From the NCBI GenBank assembly GCA_029259845.1, contig JAJDEI010000039.1, positions 28,463 to 92,462 of the forward strand: DNA of 64,000 nucleotides, given 5' to 3'. Positions 9,013 to 17,372 of this stretch are shown here, piece by piece. The DNA comes from Planctomycetaceae bacterium (GTDB lineage Bacteria; Planctomycetota; Planctomycetia; Planctomycetales; Planctomycetaceae). Under the pieces are notes generated by a model. That model made no database searches. It worked only from the letters and a program-made list of their open reading frames with translations, and was not told the origin of the DNA. The position numbers were made by a program, and so were the translations under genes. Within the stretch, counting starts at the first letter, position 1. Each line of letters opens with the position of its first letter.

Positions 9013-9352
9013 GTTCCCAAGCTCCGGCTTGGGAACACCGGAAGTGGTTTCAAGAGACGCTCTCCAGGGTGGCCGGGCCGGAACAACGGGAAGGCCCGGA
9101 CCGGTGATCGCAGGGCCATCCGCTTCGCTCCTGACCCTGCCACCCGCCGTGCGATCCGACCCACGAAGGCAACACGGGTGGCCCAGCCGGCGCGGCTGGG
9201 TCGCGAAGCGACAAGATGCCTCACACTCAGAATCCGAACGTTCCAAGCCCATTGCAAGCCGAGTGTGAGGCATCCTGTGCCTGCGGCACGCGAATTCGTG
9301 TCGGCGAAACGGAGTTTCGCGGAGGTGCGTTCCCAAGCCGGAGCTTGGGAAC
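9013..9352. repeat. 340-bp intergenic unit bounded by mutually inverted 24-bp palindromes
   Basis: The left end 9013-9036 is GTTCCCAAGC-TCCG-GCTTGGGAAC and the right end 9329-9352 is its exact reverse complement (loop CGGA). Each end is itself a 10-bp-arm hairpin, following the decarboxylase (plus) and the YkgJ-like gene (minus), so both may serve as terminators. Inside lies a copy of the TCGCGNAGCGACA repeat family (9175-9285) with perfect 14-bp inverted arms GATGCCTCACACTC (9215-9228) and its complement (9261-9274). Confidence 0.65.
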
Positions 9353-9409
9353 GAGGCACACGAGAAAACCGGAATTTGAGAACGAGAAACTGCGGCACGA
9401 AAGACCGCG

Positions 9410-10255
9410 TCACGCGGGAACGTGAGTCGCTGCTTCGTACGACCGGCATCCGGAGAAAACCGGCTTGCCCTCCGCCCATCGCACGGCGGCGTCCGGCGTG
9501 TCCAATGCGGTGTTCAAGGCACTGTTGAGCTCATACACATTCCCGTCCAGGCCGGCCGATTCCAGTCCTTGCGACAGGCCTTTCTCCATGCCTCGCCCAA
9601 CGGTGTAGGCATGCGAGTCCAAGGACCCGGCGTCGCCCGAGCCGAGAAGGCACCGGTCGCCATCCTCGCCGGAGAACAGGCACCAGCCGCGACAGTGCAG
9701 GGGACGGCTGTCGAACGCCGCACAAGAGTTATCATTGTCCAGCAGCGGACAGACAATCTGGGCCTGCTCGTACTGCTCGTGATTGAGACCAGTGGCTGCC
9801 TTCGTCGTCTTGGCCGCCCGATTGCGGATACGCTGCGTTTCCCGCTTCGATTTCGTTCGACGGACTTCGTCAGCAATGGCGAGTACTTCCGGGGCGGTGA
9901 CGCCGATCATCTGATGCCGACAACTGGGGCAGTTCGGTTTGGCTTGCTTAACCGCATGGGGCGACTCTTCAATGGCCCGCGCTGCCCCTTCGTAGATTTC
10001 CGCTGCCAGTTGTTTCGCCGTCTTCGCGCAGTGCGGAGTTTGCAGCCTACGCAACGTCGTCGTCCGGGCGACGCCCGTCGCCCATGCTAACAGTTGATCG
10101 CCTCGCACCAATGGAGGCTGCCACCTCCATGATCCTGATGCTGACGTCCTTTCAGGTCCGGCAAATGCGACGTCGAGAAACGCGAACGCGAACACCGCCA
10201 GCAGAACGAGCAGCGAGATCGACAAGCCAATCACAACAACAACAACAGCGAACAT
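9410..10255 (-). CDS. Membrane-anchored YkgJ-type cysteine-cluster (zinc/iron-chelating) protein
   Basis: 281 residues from the ATG at 10255, chosen because GGAG lies 9 nt upstream and the protein then starts with a membrane helix (FAVVVVVIGLSISLLVLLAV). The C-terminal half has the Cys pattern of the YkgJ/UPF0153 family: CPSCRHQMIG, then CPLLDNDNSCAAF, then the characteristic RPLHCRGWC and a final Cys in FSGCRSYEAA. Members are thought to bind zinc or an iron-sulfur centre; function is poorly defined. The frame remains open upstream to 10492 with no family-like residues. The mirror-image palindrome at 9329-9352 lies beyond its stop. Confidence 0.75.
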   Translation of the reverse strand: MFAVVVVVIGLSISLLVLLAVFAFAFLDVAFAGPERTSASGSWRWQPPLVRGDQLLAWATGVARTTTLRRLQTPHCAKTAKQLAAEIYEGAARAIEESPHAVKQAKPNCPSCRHQMIGVTAPEVLAIADEVRRTKSKRETQRIRNRAAKTTKAATGLNHEQYEQAQIVCPLLDNDNSCAAFDSRPLHCRGWCLFSGEDGDRCLLGSGDAGSLDSHAYTVGRGMEKGLSQGLESAGLDGNVYELNSALNTALDTPDAAVRWAEGKPVFSGCRSYEAATHVPA

Positions 10256-10841
10256 GACTTCGGGCTCCGCATTAACGAGGTTGCAACCGATGCGGGCAAT
10301 GCCTCTTGCCGCGCACGAAACGACGCTTGCATCGCCGCGCTCCTGTAGTCGCAAAAACCATTCCTCCCAAACAATCGGCCTGTCGCTCAGCAGGGACGAC
10401 GTCATGTCGCTCGTGCTAATGTGACAATACGCCCGGAGGCGCGCGATTGTGCACGCTCGCTCCGCCGGCGATCCTGTCTCTCTGGATGCCACGGCCAGCC
10501 GGCAGATGTGTCACCCGTCTCCTCAATCTGGGTGGGCCGTGGCCGGGCGACGCTCGCGAAAGCCACCATCTCCCCGGTCCCCGATCGAAAAGACGGAAAG
10601 CTGCCGCAATGCGGTACAGAGATTGCTCCCCTTTGGTCTCCCAATCGGTTATGGTAGGAATCTGCGCTTCCCCCCCAAGTGGTGCCCTCCCAAGCGGCAT
10701 CCCCAGAGTCTTGCCCCACCGATCCCACCTCCGTTGAGACAGCGCAATGCAGCACCACGCTCGACATTCGATGCGCCGCAGACATTCGATGCGCCGCAGA
10801 GGTGCCGGCCTCAAAATTCACGGTCCGAGGGGAGGCTGCCG
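10256..10841. other. Divergent intergenic region with an 18-bp tandem duplication
   Basis: 586 bases between the YkgJ-like gene and the cytochrome operon, which diverge, so both promoters should lie here. The only clear structure is an exact tandem duplication of GACATTCGATGCGCCGCA at 10763-10780 and 10781-10798. Open frames present here have no ribosome site or recognisable motif. Confidence 0.5.
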
Positions 10842-11402
10842 GTGAACCGCATCGTTGCCTTGTGGCGAGATACGCGGCATCTGTGGGTCTTGCTGATCCT
10901 GGTTGTTGGCATCGGGGCGGTAGCGCTGATGGCGCGTGCCCGGATGGTGCCCGAGAGTTACGGCGAGACGGGTCCGTACCGGGCCCGGGCGCGGGACGAG
11001 ATCGCGGCCAAGCCGAGCGTACTGATCGCAGATGCCACTTGTCTCGAATGTCACGCCGATGTTGGCGAAGAGCGCGCCGAGTCGCTTCACAAGGCAGTTC
11101 GCTGCTTTCATTGTCACGGTGTGGGGCACGAGCATGTTGCGCTGGCCCGCAAAGCGGCTGAGAACCCGGACTTATCTGTGCCGCCGGCAGCCGAATGGGA
11201 CGGGAACTTCCGGACCGACATTGACCTGTACGTCACTGAAGACCGCGCCACTTGTCTGGCCTGCCACCAAGCGGTGGTCGGTATGCCGGAGGATTTCAAA
11301 AAGATCAACGTCGCCGAGCATCTGGAGAACATGGGCGCATCGGAGACAGAGAGCCGGGAAACGTGCTTCGAGTGTCACGCCGGCCACGACACCGCACCGT
11401 AG
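10842..11402 (+). CDS. Membrane-anchored tetrahaem c-type cytochrome
   Basis: 186 residues from a GTG start at 10842, chosen because GGAGG lies 7 nt upstream and it opens directly onto an N-terminal membrane helix (residues 13-31, VLLILVVGIGAVALM). Four CXXCH haem-binding motifs are present at residues 67-71 (CLECH), 88-92 (CFHCH), 138-142 (CLACH) and 175-179 (CFECH), plus several extra His that can be distal ligands. The layout resembles NapC/NrfH-type and QrcA-like quinol-linked cytochromes. It is the first gene of an operon with a four-cluster ferredoxin and an NrfD-type membrane protein, so it likely carries electrons between the quinone pool and periplasmic partners. Confidence 0.85.
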   Translation: MNRIVALWRDTRHLWVLLILVVGIGAVALMARARMVPESYGETGPYRARARDEIAAKPSVLIADATCLECHADVGEERAESLHKAVRCFHCHGVGHEHVALARKAAENPDLSVPPAAEWDGNFRTDIDLYVTEDRATCLACHQAVVGMPEDFKKINVAEHLENMGASETESRETCFECHAGHDTAP

Positions 11403-11441
11403 TATCGACACAACGTGAGATTCACCTCGGGAGCAGACACG

Positions 11442-12305
11442 ATGGTTGAGTTAGAAGTCATCGGCGGCGCGAACGGCCAGTGCGGCGGTTCGAGTGACCC
11501 CTGCGAGTCCGCCGGTTGCCAATGTGACTCCGCGGAGTCGGACTCGCGTCGCCAGTTCCTTCAGCAGGCGAGCACGTTCGCGCTGGGTGCGGTTAGTCTC
11601 ACGTTGTTCCCTGTGTCGGTCGCCGAAGGCGAGCCGGCGGGCGGGGCCGGGGGGGGATTGGGGACAGACGCGCAACCGCCGATGTACGGGTTTCTCGTGG
11701 ATACCGAGAAGTGCATCGGGTCGGGGAAATGCCTGACCGCCTGCCGCGTGGAAAACGACGTTCCGGAGGGATACCAGCGCACCTGGGTCGAGCGGTACGT
11801 GCACTTTAAAGACGGCACGGTCCAGGTGGACCTGGTCCCGGAGACCGGTTATGCCGGCTCGGACCAGCCGCCCATCGATCCGGAACAGGTCGAGCGAGCC
11901 TACTTCGTCCCCAAGCTGTGCAACCATTGTGAAGACGCGCCGTGCAATCAGGTTTGCCCGGTGCATGCTTCGTTCACGTCGCCGGAAGGCTTCGAGTTGA
12001 TCGATACCGAGCGATGCATTGGTTGCGCCTACTGCGTGCAGGCCTGTCCGTATGGCACGCGGTTCATCAATCCGGACACAGGCACAGCCGACAAATGTAC
12101 CTGGTGCTATCACCGGGTCATGCGAGATGAAGACCCCGCCTGCGTGGAAGCCTGCCCGGTGGGAGCCCGCCTGTTTGGCCGGGTTGATGATCCGGACAGC
12201 GAGATCAGCCAACGGATCGCCGCGATCCCGACCAGTGTCCTCAAGGCGCATCTGGGGACGCATCCCAAGACGCGCTATCTGGGGATCTCAGACGAGGTCA
12301 CATAA
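11442..12305 (+). CDS. Tat-exported 4x[4Fe-4S] ferredoxin subunit (NrfC/HybA/QrcC type)
   Basis: 287 residues from the ATG at 11442, preceded by GGGAG at good spacing. A twin-arginine signal (SRRQFLQQASTFALGAVSL) at about 35-53 predicts export folded. Sixteen cluster-ligand Cys are visible in four groups: CIGSGKCLTAC, CNHCEDAPCNQVCP, CIGCAYCVQACP and CTWCYHRVMRDEDPACVEACP, which is the standard arrangement of NrfC/DmsB-like electron-transfer subunits. It stands between the tetrahaem cytochrome (39 nt upstream) and the NrfD-like gene (overlap of one base in TAATG), implying a membrane complex that passes electrons from quinol to haem or the reverse. Confidence 0.92.
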   Translation: MVELEVIGGANGQCGGSSDPCESAGCQCDSAESDSRRQFLQQASTFALGAVSLTLFPVSVAEGEPAGGAGGGLGTDAQPPMYGFLVDTEKCIGSGKCLTACRVENDVPEGYQRTWVERYVHFKDGTVQVDLVPETGYAGSDQPPIDPEQVERAYFVPKLCNHCEDAPCNQVCPVHASFTSPEGFELIDTERCIGCAYCVQACPYGTRFINPDTGTADKCTWCYHRVMRDEDPACVEACPVGARLFGRVDDPDSEISQRIAAIPTSVLKAHLGTHPKTRYLGISDEVT

Positions 12306-13477
12306 TGTCCGAAATCCCGTTTGTTTTTCCAAACGATGTCCATCCGCCGTGGAGCATTATGATCGTGCTCTACCCGTACATCACTGGCCTGGTGGCCGGT
12401 GCGTTCGTGGTGTCGGCGCTGTACCACGTGTTTCATCGGGAAGCCTTGAAGCCGGTCGCCCGCCTGGCGCTGGTCACGTCGTTGTGCTTTTGCGCATTCG
12501 CCACGCTGCCGCTGCTGCTGCACCTGCATCGCCCGGAGCGTTGTTTCAACGTGCTCGTCACACCGAGCGTCACGTCGGCGATTGCCGGCTTTGGTTTCAT
12601 CTACAGCGCGTACATGCTGGTGCTGGTGGTGGAGGTGTGGCTCGTCTTTCGTCCCGCGATCGTCGAACAGGCCAATTCGCTTACCGGTGCGAAAGCGCTC
12701 TTCTACCGCGTCCTGGCGCTGGGCGTGACCGACATTACGGACCGGTCGCGCGCAATCGACAGCCGGCTGATCCGCGTGCTGGCCATCATGGGCATCCCGA
12801 TCGCCTGCGTGTTGCACGGATACGTCGGGTTTCTGTTTGGTGCCGTCAAAGCGAATCCGTGGTGGTCTACGGCGCTCATGCCGGTCATCTTTCTGATCTC
12901 AGCCATCGTATCGGGCATCGCTGCGCTGATATTGCTGTATCAGTTCATCAGCTGGCGGCGGGGTGAAACGGCCGATCGGGAATGTGTGGGGGCCCTCGCT
13001 CGCTACCTGTGGATGTTCCTGGTGCTGGCCGCTTCGCTGGAAGGCCTGGAATTGCTGCAGATGGCCTACGAAGCGGGGGGCGAATGGCCGATCCTCCGGG
13101 CGTTGCTGACCGAGCACTTGGCGGTCTCCTACGGCCTGGTGCAGGTGCTGATCGGCTCTCTGGTTCCGCTGTTGCTGCTGCTGACGTCGTTTACGCGCCG
13201 TCTCCCCGCGCGGCTGGTCATGTTTTCCAGCGGGCTGGCATCGCTGTTGATTCTCGTACAAGTGTTCGCCATGCGGTGGAATGTGGTCGTTGGCGGCCAG
13301 CTCTTCTCCAAGAGTTTCCGAGGCTTCGTCGAGTTCCCGCTGCATTGGATGAGCCGCGAAGGGCTGCTCGCCGCCGCCGTGATTCTCACGCTGCCGCTGG
13401 CCGCGCTGTGGGTCGCCGGGAAGATCCTCCCGATTTGGCAACCTGCGGAAGCCGGCACGCTCGCCGACGCCCGCTGA
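12305..13477 (+). CDS. NrfD/PsrC-family quinone-interacting membrane subunit
   Basis: 390 residues with about ten hydrophobic segments (for example FVVSALYHVF, FCAFATLPLLLHL, FGFIYSAYMLVLVVEVWL, LMPVIFLISAIVSGIAALILL), characteristic of NrfD/polysulfide-reductase integral membrane subunits that bind menaquinone. The start ATG overlaps the ferredoxin stop (TAATG), so translation is probably coupled. No molybdopterin or other catalytic subunit lies next to it, so the complex resembles the redox arm of Qrc, Nrf or ACIII-type complexes without a visible terminal enzyme. Confidence 0.9.
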   Translation: MSEIPFVFPNDVHPPWSIMIVLYPYITGLVAGAFVVSALYHVFHREALKPVARLALVTSLCFCAFATLPLLLHLHRPERCFNVLVTPSVTSAIAGFGFIYSAYMLVLVVEVWLVFRPAIVEQANSLTGAKALFYRVLALGVTDITDRSRAIDSRLIRVLAIMGIPIACVLHGYVGFLFGAVKANPWWSTALMPVIFLISAIVSGIAALILLYQFISWRRGETADRECVGALARYLWMFLVLAASLEGLELLQMAYEAGGEWPILRALLTEHLAVSYGLVQVLIGSLVPLLLLLTSFTRRLPARLVMFSSGLASLLILVQVFAMRWNVVVGGQLFSKSFRGFVEFPLHWMSREGLLAAAVILTLPLAALWVAGKILPIWQPAEAGTLADAR

Positions 13478-13787
13478 CGCTCGCCCGCGCGGCCTTCTTC
13501 TTGCGCTGGGGTGAGCGATCCGGAACCTGCCCGGATACGGGCGTCTCTCTCAGCGGGCCAGCTTTTCAGAGATGCCGCTTGTAACCCGTTCATGGGGCAA
13601 CTCTTGCGGCGAAACACGGGGTCTCGCTGACGCCCACCCGTGCCGCTTTCGCCCGCCGCACAGGCCGCAAATCCGCCTTGACGCGAATTGTCGCGAGGTG
13701 GTATTCGCACTTTCCTCGACCGGCGGTCGCCATGCGAGTTTGACTGATTTCCCGGCTGCTGGAATGTCGATTGAGAAGGCCAGACAG
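13478..13787. other. Intergenic stretch without a supported feature
   Basis: 310 bases after the NrfD-like gene. No terminator hairpin with a T run, palindrome or convincing promoter seen. Confidence 0.35.
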
Positions 13788-14294
13788 ATGTTTTCTTCGA
13801 CAGCAGAAGGCCGAATTCGCGCGGCTATGATCGGACGACTCGGACACCTCTCGAATACTTGCCTGTTGCTGGCAGCCACCCTGTTGCCGGTCCAACAGTC
13901 GCTGATGGTGGCTTGCTGCTGCCAACGGGGGAGAGAGGCCACCCGATGTCCGATCTCCGATTTACAGCCCCCTGATGGGTTGCTGGTCCCCTCTGAATGC
14001 TGCAACGGCTTGTCGCCGAATGGCGGGTGCTGTTGCTGCTCCGGTGGCGAGTGTGACTCTGAGTCGAATCCCTGTCATTGCCCCGTCGGCTGCTGCGGGA
14101 AACTTGGTCCGTCACCTGCCGTCGCCGACACTGCCGGGTCGTCTCTCACGTTCGAACTGTTCGGCGGGACAGTCGCATCTGTCGGAGCAGAACCCAAGGC
14201 GTTTTCCGCAGCGCAGCCGCATGTCACCTTGGGAGGGCCATTTTCTCCCGGCAAGGCAAGCCTTTGCGCCAGGCTCTGCCGTTACCTTCTCTAA
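13788..14294 (+). CDS. Cys-rich exported protein of unknown function
   Basis: 168 residues from the ATG at 13788 (GAGAAGG lies 8 nt upstream). The N-terminus carries a hydrophobic segment (CLLLAATLLPVQQSLMVA) followed by CCCQRG, then many Cys in clusters: SECCNG, GGCCCCSGGECDSES and NPCHCPVGCCGK. The C-terminus ends KASLCARLCRYLL. Cys content is far above its neighbours and suggests disulfides or metal binding outside the cytoplasm. No family recognised; the reading frame is supported by the signal-like start and ribosome site rather than homology, and longer starts at 13572 or 13764 are possible. Confidence 0.5.
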   Translation: MFSSTAEGRIRAAMIGRLGHLSNTCLLLAATLLPVQQSLMVACCCQRGREATRCPISDLQPPDGLLVPSECCNGLSPNGGCCCCSGGECDSESNPCHCPVGCCGKLGPSPAVADTAGSSLTFELFGGTVASVGAEPKAFSAAQPHVTLGGPFSPGKASLCARLCRYLL

Positions 14295-14459
14295 CGTTCT
14301 CGCCTTCCGCGAGGTCCCGCGACGTTCTCCGTCTGCGGTCGACCTGCCTCTTGTGACGTGGTGAATCCCAGTCGGATTCCACGCCGTCCTCAGCGCCCCT
14401 CGGCAGAGTTCCTTGAACGGTGAACTCCGCGCAAACGATACGTCTTGAAGGAGAGATTC

Positions 14460-15215
14460 ATGGTGACGCAACTTTCTCATGTTGCTATTGATTGCCCGAT
14501 TTGCAGTCGTCTGGTTGAGTGCCAAGCCCTCGAAGCCAGGCAGAATCATCTGTGTCCTCATTGCGGCGGAGAATTCACGATGCTCGACATGGGCAACGGT
14601 AGATTCACCGCAACAGCGGCTAACCCGCGCAGCCTGTTTGTGCGCACCGAAGCGTCATTGGCGGAGACTGGACAGCCGGCTGGGCCGCATTCGTCGCATG
14701 GCGACGCTCGACGGGACGATTTCTCGTCGTTGCCGGACGAGGAAACGCACATGAACGTTGACCTTGATGTTGCATCGGACGCCGAGGACTCCCCGTCCGA
14801 CCGCCGCGCTCCCACGGCGCTCCTTGTCGAATTCCGAGACGAAGTCTTTATTCGTCTTGCAACCGACTTGGCCCGAACCGGCATGCGAGTCATCCGCGCC
14901 TGTTCGGCGACCGAAGCACTCGATCTGGCCAGTGCCACCACGCCGTTTCTGGTCCTTGCCAATGTCGAGCAGCCCGACCAGAGTGGCTGGCTGCTGACGG
15001 CAAAGCTGAGGATGGCCGATCCTTGCGTCCGCGTTTGGTTGTACCAGCCTCGTTCGTCGACCTATCAGGTTCTCATGGCCGAATTCCTCGACGTCGAAGA
15101 ATTGCTCGCCTACCGAGGGGATCTCTTTCGACTGTCCGACACGGTCGTGCAACTTCTGGCCGACGACCCGGGACGGGTCGATGCGACGAACGTCGATGAG
15201 CTGCTGGTCGCATGA
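14460..15215 (+). CDS. Zinc-ribbon protein with a pseudo-receiver domain
   Basis: 251 residues from the ATG at 14460 (AAGGAG upstream). Residues about 12-42 contain CPIC and CPHC, a four-Cys zinc ribbon. After a linker, residues about 115-230 look like a CheY-type receiver: TALLVEFRDEVFIRLATDLA, then ALDLASATTPFLVLANVEQP followed by DQSGW. The usual phospho-acceptor Asp position (LLD) is Asn here (LAN), and the N-terminal acid pair is reduced, so it is probably not phosphorylated. It lies upstream of the PilB-like gene on the same strand; the two may be functionally linked, but that is inference. Confidence 0.65.
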   Translation: MVTQLSHVAIDCPICSRLVECQALEARQNHLCPHCGGEFTMLDMGNGRFTATAANPRSLFVRTEASLAETGQPAGPHSSHGDARRDDFSSLPDEETHMNVDLDVASDAEDSPSDRRAPTALLVEFRDEVFIRLATDLARTGMRVIRACSATEALDLASATTPFLVLANVEQPDQSGWLLTAKLRMADPCVRVWLYQPRSSTYQVLMAEFLDVEELLAYRGDLFRLSDTVVQLLADDPGRVDATNVDELLVA

Positions 15216-15399
15216 CCCTGCCATGCGCCGGAGCCAATCTCACGGCACTCACCTCCGGGGAGGAGCAGCGGCAGGGCAGAGGCTGTCCGGGTGAAGTGTC
15301 CCACTTGGCAAAATCGCCCAACAGATGCTTCCCAACGGCGCGCGAACGTGAGATGATGCATGAAACATTCGGCATTCCTGCAGCGGGAGAGTGGGGCAG

Positions 15400-16698
15400 A
15401 TGGTATTCGGGTTTGGGAAATCTCGTGCGGTCGAACCCTCCTCGGAAGAGATCGAGATCGAATCGATTCTGTTTCAGGGAGCCTCGAACGGAAATCCGGT
15501 CGACCTCAAGGCTCACGGGCGGCTGACGCAGGCGGGTCTGATTCCGGCCAAGGAGCTGATCAGCGATGCGCTGGCACGTCGGGCGGATATGATCCGTATC
15601 GACCCCAAAGGCCGCGCTGCTGCGGTCACGCTGTATGTCGACGGCGTGCCGTTTCCCGGAACACGCATGTCGAGCCCGCAGGCATTGGCGGTCACGCAGA
15701 TGCTCAAGCTGCTGGCCGGATTAAGCGTCAAAGAACGGCAACGACCGCAATCGGGCGGGATCCATACCGAATACAAGCAAACGCCCTATCTTCTGCTGAT
15801 CGATACGATGCCGATGAAGGGGGGCGGCGGTGAGCGTCTCGTCGTGCGGGCCCGCAATCTCGACCAGCAACTGGAGACTCCCGACGAGCTTGGTTTCACG
15901 GAAGAGTTGCGGCTCCGGATTCGCGAAATCACATCACATCGGGAAAAGGTCGTGCTGGTCAGCGGACCGCCCAATTCGGGGGTGACGACGCTGTCGTTCG
16001 GGGTCATCCGCAGCATTGACGCTTATCTGTATGCGATTTTCTCACTCGCCGATTTTGGAGAGCGCTCCATCACGCACATCAGCCAACAACAGATTGTCGA
16101 AGGTGAAACTTACGACAAGCAACTGGCGCGATGCGTCCGTTCGGAAGCGGATGTGATTATCGTTGATCCCCTGCTGGCCGACGACCGGCTCAAAATGACG
16201 TTTGAGTACGCCAACCGTGTCTGCCTTGTCTCCGAATACAAGGCGAGGGACGCGGCGCATTGCATTGAGCAGCTTCGCGAAAAACTGGGGCCGCAACAGG
16301 TCGCCGAGCGGCTGGGAATGGTCCTCAGCCAGAAACTGATCCGCGTTCTGTGTGACGAATGCAAACAGGCCTATCGGCCTCACCCCAAGCTGCTCCAGAA
16401 AGTCGGACTTCCGCCCGAAACGAAAGTGCTCTACCGCCCCCCGCAACCAACCGCGGAGGGGGACATGGAACACTGCCATCAGTGCGGCTCGATTGGGTAT
16501 TACGGTCGGACCGGGCTGATCGAGGCGATCGAAGTCTCTGAAAAGATCAAGGAATTGATTCTCTCCGGGGCCGAGCCGCGGCAGATCAAAAGCGCCGCGA
16601 GGAAAGAGGGCATGCAGTCCTTCCAATCCGACGGACTGCGCCTCGTCGCTGAGGGAAAGACGTCCCTCGAAGAATTGCAGCGTGCGTTCAAAGCGTGA
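15400..16698 (+). CDS. PilB/GspE-like secretion ATPase with altered Walker A motif
   Basis: 432 residues from the ATG at 15400. The order is that of GspE/PilB ATPases: an N-terminal domain (about 40-150), then the motor domain with VVLVSGPPNSGVTT at 184-197, a Walker B-like RSEADVIIVDPLLAD (about 247-261), a four-Cys zinc motif (CDEC and CHQC, about 325-365) and a C-terminal GLIEAIEVSEKIKELI. The invariant Walker A Lys (GSGKST) is Val195 here and the GEIRD Walker B box is VDPLL, so ATP hydrolysis may be lost or strongly altered. The zinc motif and overall length (somewhat short for PilB) are kept, arguing for a retained, regulatory or structural role rather than decay. No pilC-like gene is adjacent. 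Confidence 0.8.
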   Translation: MVFGFGKSRAVEPSSEEIEIESILFQGASNGNPVDLKAHGRLTQAGLIPAKELISDALARRADMIRIDPKGRAAAVTLYVDGVPFPGTRMSSPQALAVTQMLKLLAGLSVKERQRPQSGGIHTEYKQTPYLLLIDTMPMKGGGGERLVVRARNLDQQLETPDELGFTEELRLRIREITSHREKVVLVSGPPNSGVTTLSFGVIRSIDAYLYAIFSLADFGERSITHISQQQIVEGETYDKQLARCVRSEADVIIVDPLLADDRLKMTFEYANRVCLVSEYKARDAAHCIEQLREKLGPQQVAERLGMVLSQKLIRVLCDECKQAYRPHPKLLQKVGLPPETKVLYRPPQPTAEGDMEHCHQCGSIGYYGRTGLIEAIEVSEKIKELILSGAEPRQIKSAARKEGMQSFQSDGLRLVAEGKTSLEELQRAFKA

Positions 16699-16717
16699 CG
16701 CGGCATCCCCTGGGGGG

Positions 16718-16896
16718 GGCCCGTTTCTCAGGGCCGTTCAACGATTGAAGCTGGGCAACCTCGTAACCCGAAGCGTCAGCGAGGGACGAATCGCTCACTC
16801 ACGTTCGCTTCCTCGCTTGCGTTTCGGGTTACCATTGAGCTTGTCCCGGTCGGTCCTCTCCCAAGTGAAACTTTGAATGGCCCTGGCCCGTTTCTC
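16718..16896. mobile_element. 155-bp non-autonomous element (copy 1) with terminal inverted repeats and 12-bp target duplication
   Basis: The element itself is 16730-16884. It starts AGGGCCGTTCAA and ends TTGAATGGCCCT, which are complementary at 11 of 12 positions. It is flanked by the exact 12-bp direct repeat GGCCCGTTTCTC at 16718-16729 and 16885-16896. Inside is a second inverted repeat (AACCCGAAGCGTCAGCGAGG against CCTCGCTTGCGTTTCGGGTT). Copy 2 at 53243-53397 has the same length and about 93% identity. It carries no gene. It sits 31 nt after the stop of the PilB-like gene. Confidence 0.8.
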
Positions 16897-17027
16897 GGGG
16901 AGGGCGCGGCTCCTGCCGCGACGTGACCGTTCCGCCACCATTTGCGAAACTCGCGATCCTGCGAGCGATGAAATTGCGGACAGACGATCCCTCCGCTGAC
17001 GACCCGTTTGAAACCTCCGCACGCCAA

Positions 17028-17083
17028 ATGTGAAGCATCCTGTCGCTTCGCGACCCAGCCGTGCCGGCTGGGCCACCCGGCAG
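17028..17083 (-). repeat. Partial copy of the TCGCGNAGCGACA dispersed repeat, inverted
   Basis: The reverse complement of this stretch matches 9175-9230 almost base for base: GGGTGGCCCAGCCGGC then CGGCTGGGTCGCGAAGCGAC then a GATGC-TCACA block. About 50 bases, only a few differences. It lies in the 670-base gap that also holds the 155-bp element. Confidence 0.65.
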
Positions 17084-17372
17084 GGCGTCCGCGCAAGCGA
17101 CAAGAACGTGCAGGGCCCGCTGAGGTTTCGTCCTTCCGCGCCCGGACAAGACCTCTGCAAGGAGGGGCTATCTCCTTTCCAAGTCGAATCTTATATCAGA
17201 GCGACCCAATAACATGGCGAGTTCTGCGGATTGGGCAAAAACAATCAAGTCTGACGGTTCTGACGGCCGATCAAACATATACGGAGCGGTTTTCCGGGGA
17301 GGCGAGCGTCCGTCGGATGTTGGGGCCGCAAGACCACCAGAGTCAAATCATCGCGTCAGGGACGACTTCACT

